Source: Bacillus sp. HF117_J1_D
GTDB taxonomy: Bacteria > Bacillota > Bacilli > Bacillales > Bacillaceae_C
Direction: 5' to 3'
DNA length: 41,493 nt
NCBI GenBank assembly: GCA_009928435.1
Contig: JAABNQ010000028.1
Span: 1-41,493, forward strand
Part shown: positions 1 to 8,555 of the stretch, piece by piece
Layout: the number at the start of each line of letters is the position of its first letter
Numbering within the stretch: the stretch's first letter is position 1
Translations under genes and position numbers: made by a program
Notes under the pieces: generated by a model
Told to the model about the DNA's origin: nothing
Seen by the model: only the letters and a program-made list of their open reading frames with translations
Databases searched by the model: none

Positions 1-10
1 ATAGACGCAA

Positions 11-55
11 GCCCCCACTTCAAAATGCGTTAGCATTTAAGTGTGGGTAGTTGAC
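11..55 (+). mobile_element. IS200/IS605-type right-end hairpin (relic at window edge)
   Basis: A long imperfect stem-loop runs from 12 to 47: the arms CACTT/AAGTG and AAATGC/GCATTT close on a GTTA loop, and a CCC/GGG pair extends the base. It is followed by GTAGTTGAC. This layout is typical of the subterminal right end of IS200/IS605 (TnpB) elements in Bacillus, where it also forms the 3' part of the guide (omega) RNA. Any transposase gene would lie to the left, outside the window. The assignment is from memory of such ends and was not checked against a database. Confidence 0.5.
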
Positions 56-152
56 TATGTTCCTCACTTTCTATTAAGGCTATTTTATGGGAAGAGGGAG
101 GGGAGAGCAAGAACGTAAATGGTGAATAAAAAGCTTGGGACCTCCTAAACAT

Positions 153-183
153 AAAAAAAGCGCCCCATCTGGGACGTCTTTTT
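153..183 (-). terminator. Rho-independent terminator of ilvA
   Basis: Read on the minus strand, AAAAAG-a-CGTCCC pairs with GGGGCGCTTTTT around an AGAT loop and runs into a T tract. It lies 6 nt beyond the ilvA stop codon. Confidence 0.85.
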
Positions 184-188
184 CAATT

Positions 189-1457
189 TTAGATCAATAA
201 GTGGAATAGCATGCTGTCCTTATTGACTTCTGTATAGGAAATATTTCTTTGCTGCATCCGCTCAATTAACCCAGCATAATCTTCACGGCGTTTAAGTTCA
301 ATGCCGACAAGACTAGGGCCTCTCTCTCTGTTGTTTTTCTTCGTGTATTCAAATGTAACAATATCGTCATCAGGTCCAAGAACTTCATCAAGGAATTCCC
401 GGAGTGCACCTGCACGCTGAGGGAAGTTCACGATGAAATAGTAGAGCAGGCCTTCATACATCAGGGATTTCTCTTTGATTTCCTGCATTCTGCTTATATC
501 GTTATTGCTGCCGCTGATGACGCACACAACGGTCTTACCCTTGATTTGATCTTTATAAAAATCCAAGGCTGCAATCGGAAGAGCACCTGCGGGCTCTGCG
601 ATAATAGCATGCTGATTATAGAGATCCAGAATGGTTGTACATACTTTTCCTTCAGGGACAGCCACAATGTCATCAACATATTTCTTGGACAATTCAAATG
701 TCCTTTGGCCAACACATTGGACAGCAGCTCCGTCTACAAATTTATCAATAGAAGGAAGCGTGGTCACGGCGTTGTTTTCCAAAGCCGTCTTCATGCTTAA
801 AGCCCCGTTCGGTTCAACACCGATCATTTTTGTATGAGGGGATACATTTTTGACATAAGTGCTCAGGCCAGCCATTAATCCACCGCCACCGATGCTGCCA
901 AAGATAAAATCGACTGGCTCATGGATATCATTCATTATTTCGACTGCTACTGTTCCTTGTCCAGCAATGATGTCAAGGTCGTCAAATGGATGGATGAAGA
1001 TACGCCCTTCTTCTTCTGCGTAGGCATTTGCTTGGGCGGAACTTTCATCGAAGGTGTCTCCTGTCAGAACGACTTCTATATAATCACGTCCAAACATTTT
1101 CACTTGGTTGATTTTTTGTTTTGGCGTTGTTTGCGGCATGAAGATCGTTCCCTGAATTCCGAGATTGGCACAGGCGTATGCGACACCCTGTGCATGATTT
1201 CCTGCACTGGCACAGACAACACCTGTTTCCCTTGCCTCATGCTCAATTGTTTTTATTTTATAGTAGGCACCACGCAGTTTAAAGGAGCGGACGTGCTGCA
1301 AGTCCTCTCTTTTCACATACACCTGGCAATCATATTGCTCAGACAACCGGTCATTTTTTTGCAAAGGTGTGTGTGCCACTACATCTTTTAAAAATTGATA
1401 CGAAATGAGAATATCTTCCAAATTCAAAGTTTTTGTCTTTTCCTCCGTTGTATTCAT
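189..1457 (-). CDS. ilvA: Threonine ammonia-lyase (threonine dehydratase), biosynthetic
   Basis: PLP enzyme that deaminates threonine to 2-oxobutanoate, the first step toward isoleucine, in the cytoplasm. The 422-aa product has the usual length of Bacillus IlvA. Visible features are the PLP lysine K60 in VRSFKLRGA, ASAGNHAQG (83-91), the glycine-rich phosphate-binding loop GSIGGGG (about 187-193), and a C-terminal ACT-like regulatory domain (about 330-422) in the short form with one such domain. The ATG at 1457 is preceded by GGAGGT at good spacing. It is a monocistronic minus-strand gene with its own terminator. A cre-like site lies about 100 bp upstream of the start. The family assignment is secure; allosteric control by isoleucine is inferred from the family. 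Confidence 0.95.
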   Translation of the reverse strand: MNTTEEKTKTLNLEDILISYQFLKDVVAHTPLQKNDRLSEQYDCQVYVKREDLQHVRSFKLRGAYYKIKTIEHEARETGVVCASAGNHAQGVAYACANLGIQGTIFMPQTTPKQKINQVKMFGRDYIEVVLTGDTFDESSAQANAYAEEEGRIFIHPFDDLDIIAGQGTVAVEIMNDIHEPVDFIFGSIGGGGLMAGLSTYVKNVSPHTKMIGVEPNGALSMKTALENNAVTTLPSIDKFVDGAAVQCVGQRTFELSKKYVDDIVAVPEGKVCTTILDLYNQHAIIAEPAGALPIAALDFYKDQIKGKTVVCVISGSNNDISRMQEIKEKSLMYEGLLYYFIVNFPQRAGALREFLDEVLGPDDDIVTFEYTKKNNRERGPSLVGIELKRREDYAGLIERMQQRNISYTEVNKDSMLFHLLI

Positions 1458-1547
1458 GGCGTCATTCTACCTCCGCTTTTGTATAAAGATTTCTATATTA
1501 TAACACGAAGATATTGAAAATAATACAGAAGTTTTCAAAATATTTAG

Positions 1548-1561
1548 GGAAAACGTTTACA
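1548..1561. promoter_or_regulatory. cre-like (CcpA) site upstream of ilvA
   Basis: GGAAAACGTTTACA matches the catabolite-responsive element consensus TGWAANCGNTNWCA at 13 of 14 positions (only the first T differs). A TATAAT-like -10 for ilvA lies near 1498-1503 on the minus strand, which places the site roughly 50-60 bp upstream of transcription start. CcpA activates from that position at some carbon-overflow genes. Binding is inferred only. Confidence 0.4.
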
Positions 1562-1574
1562 TCAAGCCTTTGAA

Positions 1575-1762
1575 ATGGGTATTTCTTATCTTTGGGGAAG
1601 TCTCCTGGGGTTCTTTATTGTCAGATATGCGTTCAGTTTGGAAAAGCTCAGCAAAAACTTTATTTTCCTTCAATTGGAAAGATAACGGGTATCTGGACAC
1701 TTATTCTCATCATTGATGCGGTGATAACCGTAACGTATTTTATTTTTCCAAAAAAAGCCTAG
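1575..1762 (+). pseudogene. Frameshifted remnant of a small membrane protein
   Basis: Two adjoining frames read like one short hydrophobic protein. The first (from ATG 1575) gives MGISYLWGSLLGFF and ends at TAA 1683. The second, in another frame, reads KITGIWTLILIIDAVITV and ends with FPKKA at TAG 1760. An in-frame stop at 1545 and the lack of a ribosome site suggest the 5' end is also lost. A good plus-strand terminator follows directly. A sequencing frameshift could give the same picture. The family was not recognised. Confidence 0.45.
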
Positions 1763-1766
1763 AACA

Positions 1767-1804
1767 AAACGTTGGTTGTTGAAGAACAGCCAACGTTTTT
1801 TATA
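1767..1804 (+). terminator. Rho-independent terminator
   Basis: AACGTTGGTTGTT pairs with AACAGCCAACGTT around a GAAG loop, followed by TTTTTTATATAT. It ends the remnant at 1575-1762. Confidence 0.8.
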
Positions 1805-1957
1805 TATAATTGGAATGAAAAATAAAACCTGTGAGGAGGCTCAAGAAATAGAAGATAATAATCAAAAGGAATTTTCGAGGAAAATTTCAGTAATCATTCA
1901 ATAGGAACAATGTTAAAATAGTCGATATGACTCTTTTATTAGGAGGTTTTTCAGAAT

Positions 1958-2866
1958 ATGGATGAAAGGTTTAGTAGACCGAAAGGGTTTGGCCAGATTT
2001 TGGACCATACTTTTAGTTTGAGTAAGAAGCACTTTAAGGACTTATTTTTAATCCTTCTTATTTTTTTGGGACCTATCTATTTATTGCAGGCAGTCATCGA
2101 GTTGGCTTCTGGAGTCAGTTTTTTCCGGGAGGTTGGCGCGGGTGGGAACTGGTTTGAGCAGGTCCTTTCCAGTTTTGATGATACGGAAGATATCAATCTG
2201 GGAGCTGATTTAGCGATTGCATTGGTAGGGCTTATTAGTCTTTTCGTTGCACCTGTTGCCACAGCGGCAGTCATGTTTGTGATAGACCATGTAAGAAAAG
2301 GGGAAGAGTATACAGTCGGTTCCGTTATTAAGCAGGCATTTTCACGCTATTGGCCTATGCTGGGAAGTACGATTTTGTTTGGATTGATTGTGTTTGGCCT
2401 TTTTGTTGTCCCAATATTCATCATCACGATTGCAATGGTTGTAGGAACAATTATTTTCCCAATTGTCGGCATTATCCTGGCTATTTTGCTTTTTGGTGGA
2501 TTTTGTATAGGCATCGGTCTTCTGCTAACACGCTGGAGTTTTTATTTCGGGTCGGTCGTTTTTCAGGAGGAGACACCGGGGCTTTCGCGTAGTTGGAAAT
2601 TGACGAGAGGCCGCACTTGGGCGCTGTTTGGGCTTTTTATTGTTTTCTCTTTGATTGTGACGATGATTAGCGCAATATTGGAACTAACCTTTGGACTGTT
2701 TCTTGGCAACAGTGTGCTGCTTTCGCTTATTATCAATATAGCGAGCATTTTTACAACGTTAATTTTTACCGTAGGATATGCTGTTATGTATTTTGACTTA
2801 AAGCTTAGGCATGATGCGGATGACTTGAAAGAAATGATTGAGGAATATCACACACCACAAATCTAG
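1958..2866 (+). CDS. Polytopic membrane protein, first gene of the MoxR/DUF58 operon
   Basis: Protein of 302 aa with about six hydrophobic segments, starting near residues 30-50, 90-115, 130-165 (two close together), 165-190, 215-245 and 250-280. A hydrophilic C-tail is rich in Asp and Glu. It resembles the membrane-domain proteins annotated in Bacillus as glycerophosphoryl diester phosphodiesterase membrane-domain-like; no catalytic phosphodiesterase domain is present. ATG 1958 follows AGGAGGT at ideal spacing. It starts a tight plus-strand operon of five genes ending at 6910, so its role is probably tied to the MoxR/DUF58 machine in the envelope. The function is unknown. Confidence 0.8.
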   Translation: MDERFSRPKGFGQILDHTFSLSKKHFKDLFLILLIFLGPIYLLQAVIELASGVSFFREVGAGGNWFEQVLSSFDDTEDINLGADLAIALVGLISLFVAPVATAAVMFVIDHVRKGEEYTVGSVIKQAFSRYWPMLGSTILFGLIVFGLFVVPIFIITIAMVVGTIIFPIVGIILAILLFGGFCIGIGLLLTRWSFYFGSVVFQEETPGLSRSWKLTRGRTWALFGLFIVFSLIVTMISAILELTFGLFLGNSVLLSLIINIASIFTTLIFTVGYAVMYFDLKLRHDADDLKEMIEEYHTPQI

Positions 2867-2882
2867 GTCAGGTGATGGGTTA

Positions 2883-3533
2883 ATGCTAGATGCTGATCAG
2901 GCGAAGGAAAGACTTCAAGAAATAGTAAACAAAGCTGAATATAAGGCTTATGAGAACCAGACAAAGGGTTTTCTGCAAAGCTGGTGGGATAGTGTCAAGG
3001 GCTGGATTGTAAGACAGCTTGAAAAACTGCTTCCTTCCCAAGAAGCGGCGAGCGCGGCTGCAGGATCCGTTATGATATTGATCGTTGTTTTGACTATCAT
3101 TGTGTTGGGGTTAGCCGTCTATTTTATTGTCCGCTATACGCGAAGGTCTAGGCGATACCGTGATAAATCGCCGCTCCAATCAATGAATGAATGGGATTGG
3201 ACTTCTGAGAGGCACTTGGCGGAGGTGCTTAAGCTGGAAGAACAGCAGGATTATTCAATGGCTGCACGTCATTTGTTTTTGGCAACCCTTCTTTATTTTC
3301 ATCAAAAGAACTGGCTGGAAGCAAGGATCTGGAAGACGAATTGGGAGTATTATGATGAGTTGAAAAAGTTTAATCGGAGTTGGGCGGATCAATTTTATCA
3401 TTTAGCGCGTGTTTTTGACGAAGTGACATACGGAGAGAGGCAATTGGAGAAAGAAGAGTATGATCCGTTTCGAAAAGAAGCGATGGATTGGTTGGAGGAG
3501 CCTCAGACGACAATGGAAGATAGGAGGGGGTAA
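2883..3533 (+). CDS. DUF4129 domain membrane protein
   Basis: Protein of 216 aa. A cytoplasmic-looking N-terminal part (to about residue 60) is followed by one transmembrane helix (about 63-90), an Arg-rich stop-transfer stretch, then the DUF4129 region with EQQDYSMAARHLFLATLL and a W-rich segment. ATG 2883 was chosen over the upstream TTG at 2838 because AGGTGATGG lies just before it and the longer form overlaps the previous gene. DUF4129 proteins regularly sit beside DUF4350, MoxR and DUF58 genes, as here. A role in assembly or surveillance of an envelope complex is inference. Confidence 0.8.
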   Translation: MLDADQAKERLQEIVNKAEYKAYENQTKGFLQSWWDSVKGWIVRQLEKLLPSQEAASAAAGSVMILIVVLTIIVLGLAVYFIVRYTRRSRRYRDKSPLQSMNEWDWTSERHLAEVLKLEEQQDYSMAARHLFLATLLYFHQKNWLEARIWKTNWEYYDELKKFNRSWADQFYHLARVFDEVTYGERQLEKEEYDPFRKEAMDWLEEPQTTMEDRRG

Positions 3534-3535
3534 GT

Positions 3536-4672
3536 TTGCAGGGATCTGGAAAAAGAACATGGATTTTGCTTAGCCTTCTTCTTTTGTGTTTTTTGGTCGG
3601 CGGATATTTCTTACAGTCAAAGCAGCCCGTCGTCTACCCTGCCTATGTTTCCGATTCTCCGTCTCCTACCGGTACAAAGGCTATTTATACATATTTAAAA
3701 GAAGAAGTGGAATCCGTTAAAAGGTGGAATAAAACGCCGCAACGATTGGATCATGATGGCGAGAACCAGGTGCTCGTCATGGTGGAGCCGCTCAATATGC
3801 CTAATAGCGAAGAAATGAAGGCTTATGAAAAATTTATGGAAGCAGGTAATACCATTTTGCTACTTCAAAGGAATCCGCAGGGGATGTTTAATCTGGTAAC
3901 AGACCCTCTCGCAGCGGAGGAGGAAGCAGAAGAAGGAATATTGTTCGGCAAAAAGGATGGTAAATATAAAGCGGATATTTCATACTTGAATCGTATTCAA
4001 ACGGAGCAGCAGGACAGCATCCTATTATATGATGACGCAGGGACCATTGCGCTTGAACGTCCTTACGGAAAAGGAAAGTTGATCGTGTCTATTTTTCCGG
4101 AATGGATGACAAATGAACAGATTTTGAAAAAGGACCATCTTCCTCTGCTTATTTCACTGTTAAACGAGACGGAAGGTCTCCACTTGTTATTTGATGAGCA
4201 TATACATCAGCCTCAGGGCGGGGAAAAAGTATTGACAGTTTATCCGATGTGGTTCTTGCTCTTCATGTTCCAAGGTGGAATCCTTGTTCTCCTTTGGCTT
4301 TGGTATCAAGGAAAAAGATTTGGTCCGATTTACAGTCCAAGAGAAGCGACTGTTCGTTTTAGTGACGAAGGAATTCGTGCATTGGCTGCTTGGTATATGA
4401 GGGGCCGACGTTACCATGATTCCATCGTCATCCAGGCTGATTACTTGAAATTTATCCTCCAACAGAAATGGCACATTCCTTACCGTCAGGAGTGGAGCAG
4501 CCTCTCCTTGCTTTTAGAGCGTAAAAGCAAAGGGCAAATGGGACAAAAGGAGATCGATTCTTTTCTGTCCGGTTTAACGGACGTCTTACATAAAGAAAGA
4601 TTAAGCAAGCAGGAATACTTATTATGGTCGAAGAAAATTGACCGGCTAAGGAAAGTGGTGGAAGAGAGATGA
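3536..4672 (+). CDS. DUF4350 domain membrane protein
   Basis: Protein of 378 aa with an N-terminal membrane anchor (about 9-27), an extracytoplasmic DUF4350 domain (about 35-220, containing the PSPTGTKAIYTYL signature) and a second transmembrane helix (about 232-256, near YPMWFLLFMFQGGILVLLW). A cytoplasmic helical tail follows. The start is TTG 3536, placed 5 nt after AGGAGGGGG and 2 nt after the previous stop. The stop overlaps the MoxR start (ATGA), so the genes are translationally coupled. The biochemical function of the family is not known. Confidence 0.85.
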   Translation: MQGSGKRTWILLSLLLLCFLVGGYFLQSKQPVVYPAYVSDSPSPTGTKAIYTYLKEEVESVKRWNKTPQRLDHDGENQVLVMVEPLNMPNSEEMKAYEKFMEAGNTILLLQRNPQGMFNLVTDPLAAEEEAEEGILFGKKDGKYKADISYLNRIQTEQQDSILLYDDAGTIALERPYGKGKLIVSIFPEWMTNEQILKKDHLPLLISLLNETEGLHLLFDEHIHQPQGGEKVLTVYPMWFLLFMFQGGILVLLWLWYQGKRFGPIYSPREATVRFSDEGIRALAAWYMRGRRYHDSIVIQADYLKFILQQKWHIPYRQEWSSLSLLLERKSKGQMGQKEIDSFLSGLTDVLHKERLSKQEYLLWSKKIDRLRKVVEER

Positions 4673-5598
4673 ATACAAAAGTATTAGCGTTGTTGGAGAG
4701 GTATGAAGAACGGATCCTTGGGCAAAGTACGAATCTTCGACTCTTGCTGTCTGCGATTCTGGCAGGAGGACATGTTCTTCTGGAAGGAGTGCCAGGGACG
4801 GGAAAAACAGCAACGGTTCGGACGCTTGCCAACCTTCTAGGTGGACAGTTCAATCGTATTCAGTTTACCCCTGACCTGCTTCCAAGCGATATAACCGGAA
4901 GTGTTATTTATAACGTGAAGGAAGGTTCTTTCGAAACGTTAAAAGGTCCGATTTTTACCAATATCCTGCTGGCAGATGAAATTAACCGGACCCCTGCTAA
5001 AACGCAGGCTGCCCTCTTGGAAGCGATGGAAGAGAGGCAGGTCACGATTCAGGGAACGACCTATCCGTTGGCAGAAGTGTTTTTTGTCGTAGCAACACAA
5101 AATCCGATTGAATTCGAAGGAACCTATCCATTGCCGGAAGCTCAGCAAGATCGCTTTTTATTTAAGCTCGTGATTGATTTTCCAACGTTCGAAGAAGAGA
5201 AAGATGTATTGAAAAATGTGATTGAAAACAATTTCGAAACATCGGCGATTGAACCCATTCTGGACATGGAAGAGTTTTTAAAAGCCAGACAAGAGATTAT
5301 GCAAATAACGGTGAACGACAGTGTTCTGGAATACATTATGACCATTGTAAAAAGAACGAGGGAGACAGAGGCAATCCGTTATGGCGCTAGTACAAGAGCG
5401 GCGATTGCAATTGGGAAAGCCGCTCAGGCTTGGGCCTATTTGGATGGCCGAGATTATGTAACACCTGATGATGTGAAAATCGTTGCCAAACCGTCACTAA
5501 GACATAGGATACAATTAGCCCCGCATGTGGAATTGGAGGGAGGATTTGTTGACCAAGTCATTGAAGAGCTTGTGGGCTCGGTTCCTGTTCCAAGATAG
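4669..5598 (+). CDS. MoxR-family AAA+ ATPase
   Basis: AAA+ chaperone-like ATPase of 309 aa. Walker A GVPGTGKT is at 40-47, Walker B LLADEINR at about 100-107 and sensor-1 ATQNP at about 142-146, followed by a C-terminal lid domain. Length and motif order are normal for MoxR proteins, which usually act with a VWA- or DUF58-type partner to remodel or activate protein complexes. It overlaps the DUF4350 gene by 4 bp and the DUF58 gene by about 50 bp. The substrate is unknown. Confidence 0.92.
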   Translation: MNTKVLALLERYEERILGQSTNLRLLLSAILAGGHVLLEGVPGTGKTATVRTLANLLGGQFNRIQFTPDLLPSDITGSVIYNVKEGSFETLKGPIFTNILLADEINRTPAKTQAALLEAMEERQVTIQGTTYPLAEVFFVVATQNPIEFEGTYPLPEAQQDRFLFKLVIDFPTFEEEKDVLKNVIENNFETSAIEPILDMEEFLKARQEIMQITVNDSVLEYIMTIVKRTRETEAIRYGASTRAAIAIGKAAQAWAYLDGRDYVTPDDVKIVAKPSLRHRIQLAPHVELEGGFVDQVIEELVGSVPVPR

Positions 5599-6910
5599 GG
5601 GAATACTGCCAACCAAGCGGCTACTGTTCGTTTTCCTAGGCATCTCTGCTTTTTTCGTTCTACTTGGTGTATTGACGGATGTATCATGGACATACATTAT
5701 TATTATGAATGTGATTGTTTTATTGGCAAGCTTTCTGGACCTGTTTTTTTCACCAGGCAGAAAAGACCTGAATTTCAAACGCTTCATGCCCGAAGAGATG
5801 GAGCGGGATCTTCCGTATACGGTAAAGATAGAAGTGGAGAATCGTTCTAGCCGCCCATTTTCATTTACTTTTGTGGACGATTTGCCACAAACTTTCAAGC
5901 GTCCTTTCCCTGTAAATGGAATAGGACGTAAAGAAGCGGTGACGGAAGTATCGTACGTAACGAGTGCGCCTGTCAGGGGAGACTATGGGGTTACGAAGCT
6001 ATATGTCCGTTATAAAAGCATGCTTGGTCTCTGGGAAAAGCAGAAAACGACTAGAATCCCCCAAGCTTTAAAAGTAATCCCGGACATGACTGAAACGAAG
6101 CAATACCTGAAGGATGCACAAAAATTTTTATTGCATGAAGGCATGAAAATTCGTAAATTCCAGAGCGGCTCAGGAGAATTTTCTCAGATTCGAAAATATG
6201 CAGCGGGCGATGATCCGCGCATGATCAACTGGAGGCAGACTGCGAAGCTTCAAGAAGTCATGACGAACGAATATGAGCCTGAGCATGGAAAATATATTAC
6301 AATTTTAATAGATTGTGGAAGAATGATGGGGGCGGAACTGAAAAAGGGCAATCGTTTGGAACGGGCATTGGAGGCCGCTATGACCGTAACAGCAGCAGCC
6401 TTGCGAAAAGGAGACTATGTATCCGTCCTCGCTTTTTCAAAAGATGTGAAGGTCTTCGTTCCGCCAGCCAAAGGAATGGAACATATGCAGACCGTCTTGA
6501 ACTCCATCTATCATTTGCAGGCCGATCCAGTAGAACCGAACTACGGAGCTGTCTTTTCATTTTTGGAAACCAAGCAGAAAAAGCGGAGCCTACTGCTACT
6601 GTTTAGCGACATCCGCACATTTCTGTACGAAGAAAACACACTCACCTATTTGATGAGGATTAGGCAACGTCATTTGTTCTTCATGATCGGCGTTGAAGAT
6701 GAGGTCATCAAGAAGCGAATGGATGAAAATCCTGACAAAGTCGAGCATGCCATGATCAAAACCATTGCCCAACAGCAAATGCTCTTTAAAAAGCGGGAAA
6801 AAGCTAAATGGGAAAACCAGGGACTGCTCATGATGGAAGCTGATGAGGAAAAATTAGCGGTTGCCGCTGTTTCCTATTATATCGACATGATGAATCGGAA
6901 TCTGCTGTAG
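5549..6910 (+). CDS. DUF58 domain protein (MoxR partner)
   Basis: Protein of about 453 aa. Two N-terminal membrane helices (about 20-60) are followed by a beta-rich domain, then the DUF58 signature YAAGDDPRMINWRQTAK (about 222-238) and a VWA-like C-terminal half with TILIDCGRMM. TTG 5549 is preferred because GGAGGGAGG ends 5 nt before it; an ATG at 5525 in the same frame lies upstream of that ribosome site. This is the standard MoxR partner and the last gene of the operon. Its stop is followed within 10 bp by a long tandem repeat array instead of an ordinary terminator. Confidence 0.9.
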   Translation: MTKSLKSLWARFLFQDRGILPTKRLLFVFLGISAFFVLLGVLTDVSWTYIIIMNVIVLLASFLDLFFSPGRKDLNFKRFMPEEMERDLPYTVKIEVENRSSRPFSFTFVDDLPQTFKRPFPVNGIGRKEAVTEVSYVTSAPVRGDYGVTKLYVRYKSMLGLWEKQKTTRIPQALKVIPDMTETKQYLKDAQKFLLHEGMKIRKFQSGSGEFSQIRKYAAGDDPRMINWRQTAKLQEVMTNEYEPEHGKYITILIDCGRMMGAELKKGNRLERALEAAMTVTAAALRKGDYVSVLAFSKDVKVFVPPAKGMEHMQTVLNSIYHLQADPVEPNYGAVFSFLETKQKKRSLLLLFSDIRTFLYEENTLTYLMRIRQRHLFFMIGVEDEVIKKRMDENPDKVEHAMIKTIAQQQMLFKKREKAKWENQGLLMMEADEEKLAVAAVSYYIDMMNRNLL

Positions 6911-6918
6911 CGAAGCTG

Positions 6919-7340
6919 GGGGAATACTGTCCGTATCCCGGGAATGCTGTCCGTATCCCGGGGGATACTGTCCGGATACCGGGAATGCTGTCCGGGTGCG
7001 GGGAATACTGTCCGTGTACCGGGGGATACTGTCCGAATTCGGGGGATACTGTCCGTGTACCGGGGGATACTGTCCGAATCCGGGGAAATGCTGTCCGGAA
7101 ACAGGGAATACTGTCCAGATCCGGAAAATACTATCCGTGTACCGGGAATACTGTCCAGATCGGGAGAATACTGTCCGTGTACCGGGAATACTGTCCGTGT
7201 ACCGGGAAATGCTGTCCGTATCCCGGGGGATACTGTCCGAATCCGAGGAATACTATCCGGATCCCGGAAATACTATCCAGATACAGTAAATACTATCCAG
7301 TTCGTTAAGAATACTGTCCGGCAGCAGCAAAATACTCTCC
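6919..7340 (+). repeat. Tandem repeat array 1, about 21 units of 20-21 bp
   Basis: A degenerate unit with the core GGGAATACTGTCCG and a variable GC-rich linker (GTGTACC, TATCCC, AATCC and others) occurs 21 times. Counting from the C of CTGTCC, spacings are 20 or 21 bp throughout, close to two helical turns. Many units contain the dyad CGG(A)-N7-(T)CCG. There is no spacer between units. Units decay toward the 3' end (CTATCC, CTCTCC variants). All three plus frames stay open for about 300 bp because the unit lacks stop codons, but the 20/21 period does not keep a reading frame. A second array with the same core is at 17850-18127. Confidence 0.95.
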
Positions 7341-7375
7341 GAATGGTGAAGAAATCGGGTCCACTCTAGCACGCA

Positions 7376-7406
7376 TAAAGAAAAGCGCGAGGCGCCTGGA
7401 GCTAGA
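7376..7406. repeat. Fragment of a dispersed intergenic repeat
   Basis: The GC-rich stretch AAAAGCGCGAGGCGCCTGG (7381-7399) resembles the beginning of a short intergenic repeat that I recall from several Bacillaceae genomes. Only one copy is visible here, so repeat status rests on memory. Confidence 0.3.
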
Positions 7407-7450
7407 ATTGTCAACAAGAAAACTTAGTCAGATTTTATGCTCTCTTATCT

Positions 7451-7479
7451 TTTAAAAAAAACGGGGCGTCACGCCCCGT
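7451..7479 (-). terminator. Terminator of the SpoIIM-family gene
   Basis: ACGGGGCGT and ACGCCCCGT form a 9-bp stem; on the minus strand it is followed by a run of eight T. The gene's stop codon lies inside the hairpin. Confidence 0.9.
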
Positions 7480-8458
7480 CTCGAATTTGCTCTAGTCTTC
7501 CGGTTTCACGCAGAAAGAGTCTTTTTCCAATCATAAAGTAAAAGAACAATCCGAGGACTGTCGCGAATGCTACGAAGTATTTGGCTTCTAACGGGATAGG
7601 AGCTGGGGTGATGAAGCCTTCTATGATTCCGGCAATGATGAACAGCGGAATCGTACCAAGCAAGAGCTGCACGGACCTTTTCGCGTTTACCTTTAATTGG
7701 TGTCCCCTCGAGAAATGACCTGGGACAAAAAGCTTATACCCCATCAAAAGCCCCGCCCCGCCGGCGATAAAGATGGCGGTAAGTTCAATCATTCCGTGAG
7801 GGACAATATATGCCCAAAATTCATAGCTTTTTCCATGAGTCCAGAACAAGGCAGCGAGGGCGCCAACAAGGATTCCATTATAGATCAGGACATAGACGGT
7901 CAACAATCCGAAAGTGATGCCTCCAACAAAAGCCAAGATGGCAACCTGTATATTATTGGACATGATACTTGCCGACATTACGGAGGAATCCCAAGATCCA
8001 TTGTTGCTTCCAAGCGAATCAGGATCGACGCTATAGGCAACTTCAGGCGGAAGAATGGCATACATACTTTGTGGATCTTGAACGACAGCGATGTAACTGC
8101 CGATCGCTCCAATTGTAAAAAGTACGAAGGCTACAATCACAAACTTCCACTGCTCCCAAAGCAATCGGATAAATGTCGTGGTGAAAAAGTGGCGTACCTG
8201 TTGGATGCTCGACATTTGATCTTTGTATAAAATGTTATGGGCTTTTGAAACAAGGCCGTTTAAATAGAAGGTGACCTCTTCATTCGGAAAATAAGTTTGG
8301 GAGTATGAAAGATTTTGAGCGGCTTTCTGGTACAGACGGTAAAATTGATCGATCGTGGAGCCTGCTACATCTTTCTTGCGTTTATGCATCGTGGCTACAA
8401 GCTGCTCTAGCTGCTTCCAGTCATCCCGGTGTTTTTTGATAAACTGTTTTACATTCAT
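7469..8458 (-). CDS. Stage II sporulation protein M (SpoIIM/DUF95) family membrane protein
   Basis: Membrane protein of 329 aa. A cytoplasmic helical N-terminal domain (1-95) contains FIKKHRDDWKQLEQL. Four to five membrane segments follow, with the family's conserved regions VVQDPQSMYAILPPEV and YNGILVGALAALF. ATG 8458 was chosen because AGAGGTGA lies 8 nt upstream; the GTG at 8470 is inside that ribosome site. This long form is distinct from the shorter developmental SpoIIM and usually accompanies MoxR, DUF58, DUF4129 and RDD genes. Here it is convergent to that operon and divergent from the RDD gene. A role in sporulation is not implied by the name. Confidence 0.85.
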   Translation of the reverse strand: MNVKQFIKKHRDDWKQLEQLVATMHKRKKDVAGSTIDQFYRLYQKAAQNLSYSQTYFPNEEVTFYLNGLVSKAHNILYKDQMSSIQQVRHFFTTTFIRLLWEQWKFVIVAFVLFTIGAIGSYIAVVQDPQSMYAILPPEVAYSVDPDSLGSNNGSWDSSVMSASIMSNNIQVAILAFVGGITFGLLTVYVLIYNGILVGALAALFWTHGKSYEFWAYIVPHGMIELTAIFIAGGAGLLMGYKLFVPGHFSRGHQLKVNAKRSVQLLLGTIPLFIIAGIIEGFITPAPIPLEAKYFVAFATVLGLFFYFMIGKRLFLRETGRLEQIRDGA

Positions 8459-8555
8459 GTGATTCGTCACCTCTTATAAAAGATCGACAACTATACTCTT
8501 CTATTATAGTACACTCCTAAGCAATAGAAAGATTAACTTGAAAGGGGGAAAAAGT

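Noticed and set aside
6944-7369. Long open frames (up to 141 codons) in all three plus frames across array 1
   Set aside because: They stay open only because the repeat unit lacks stop codons. The 20/21-bp period changes frame at each unit, there is no ribosome site, and the peptides are repeat artefacts.
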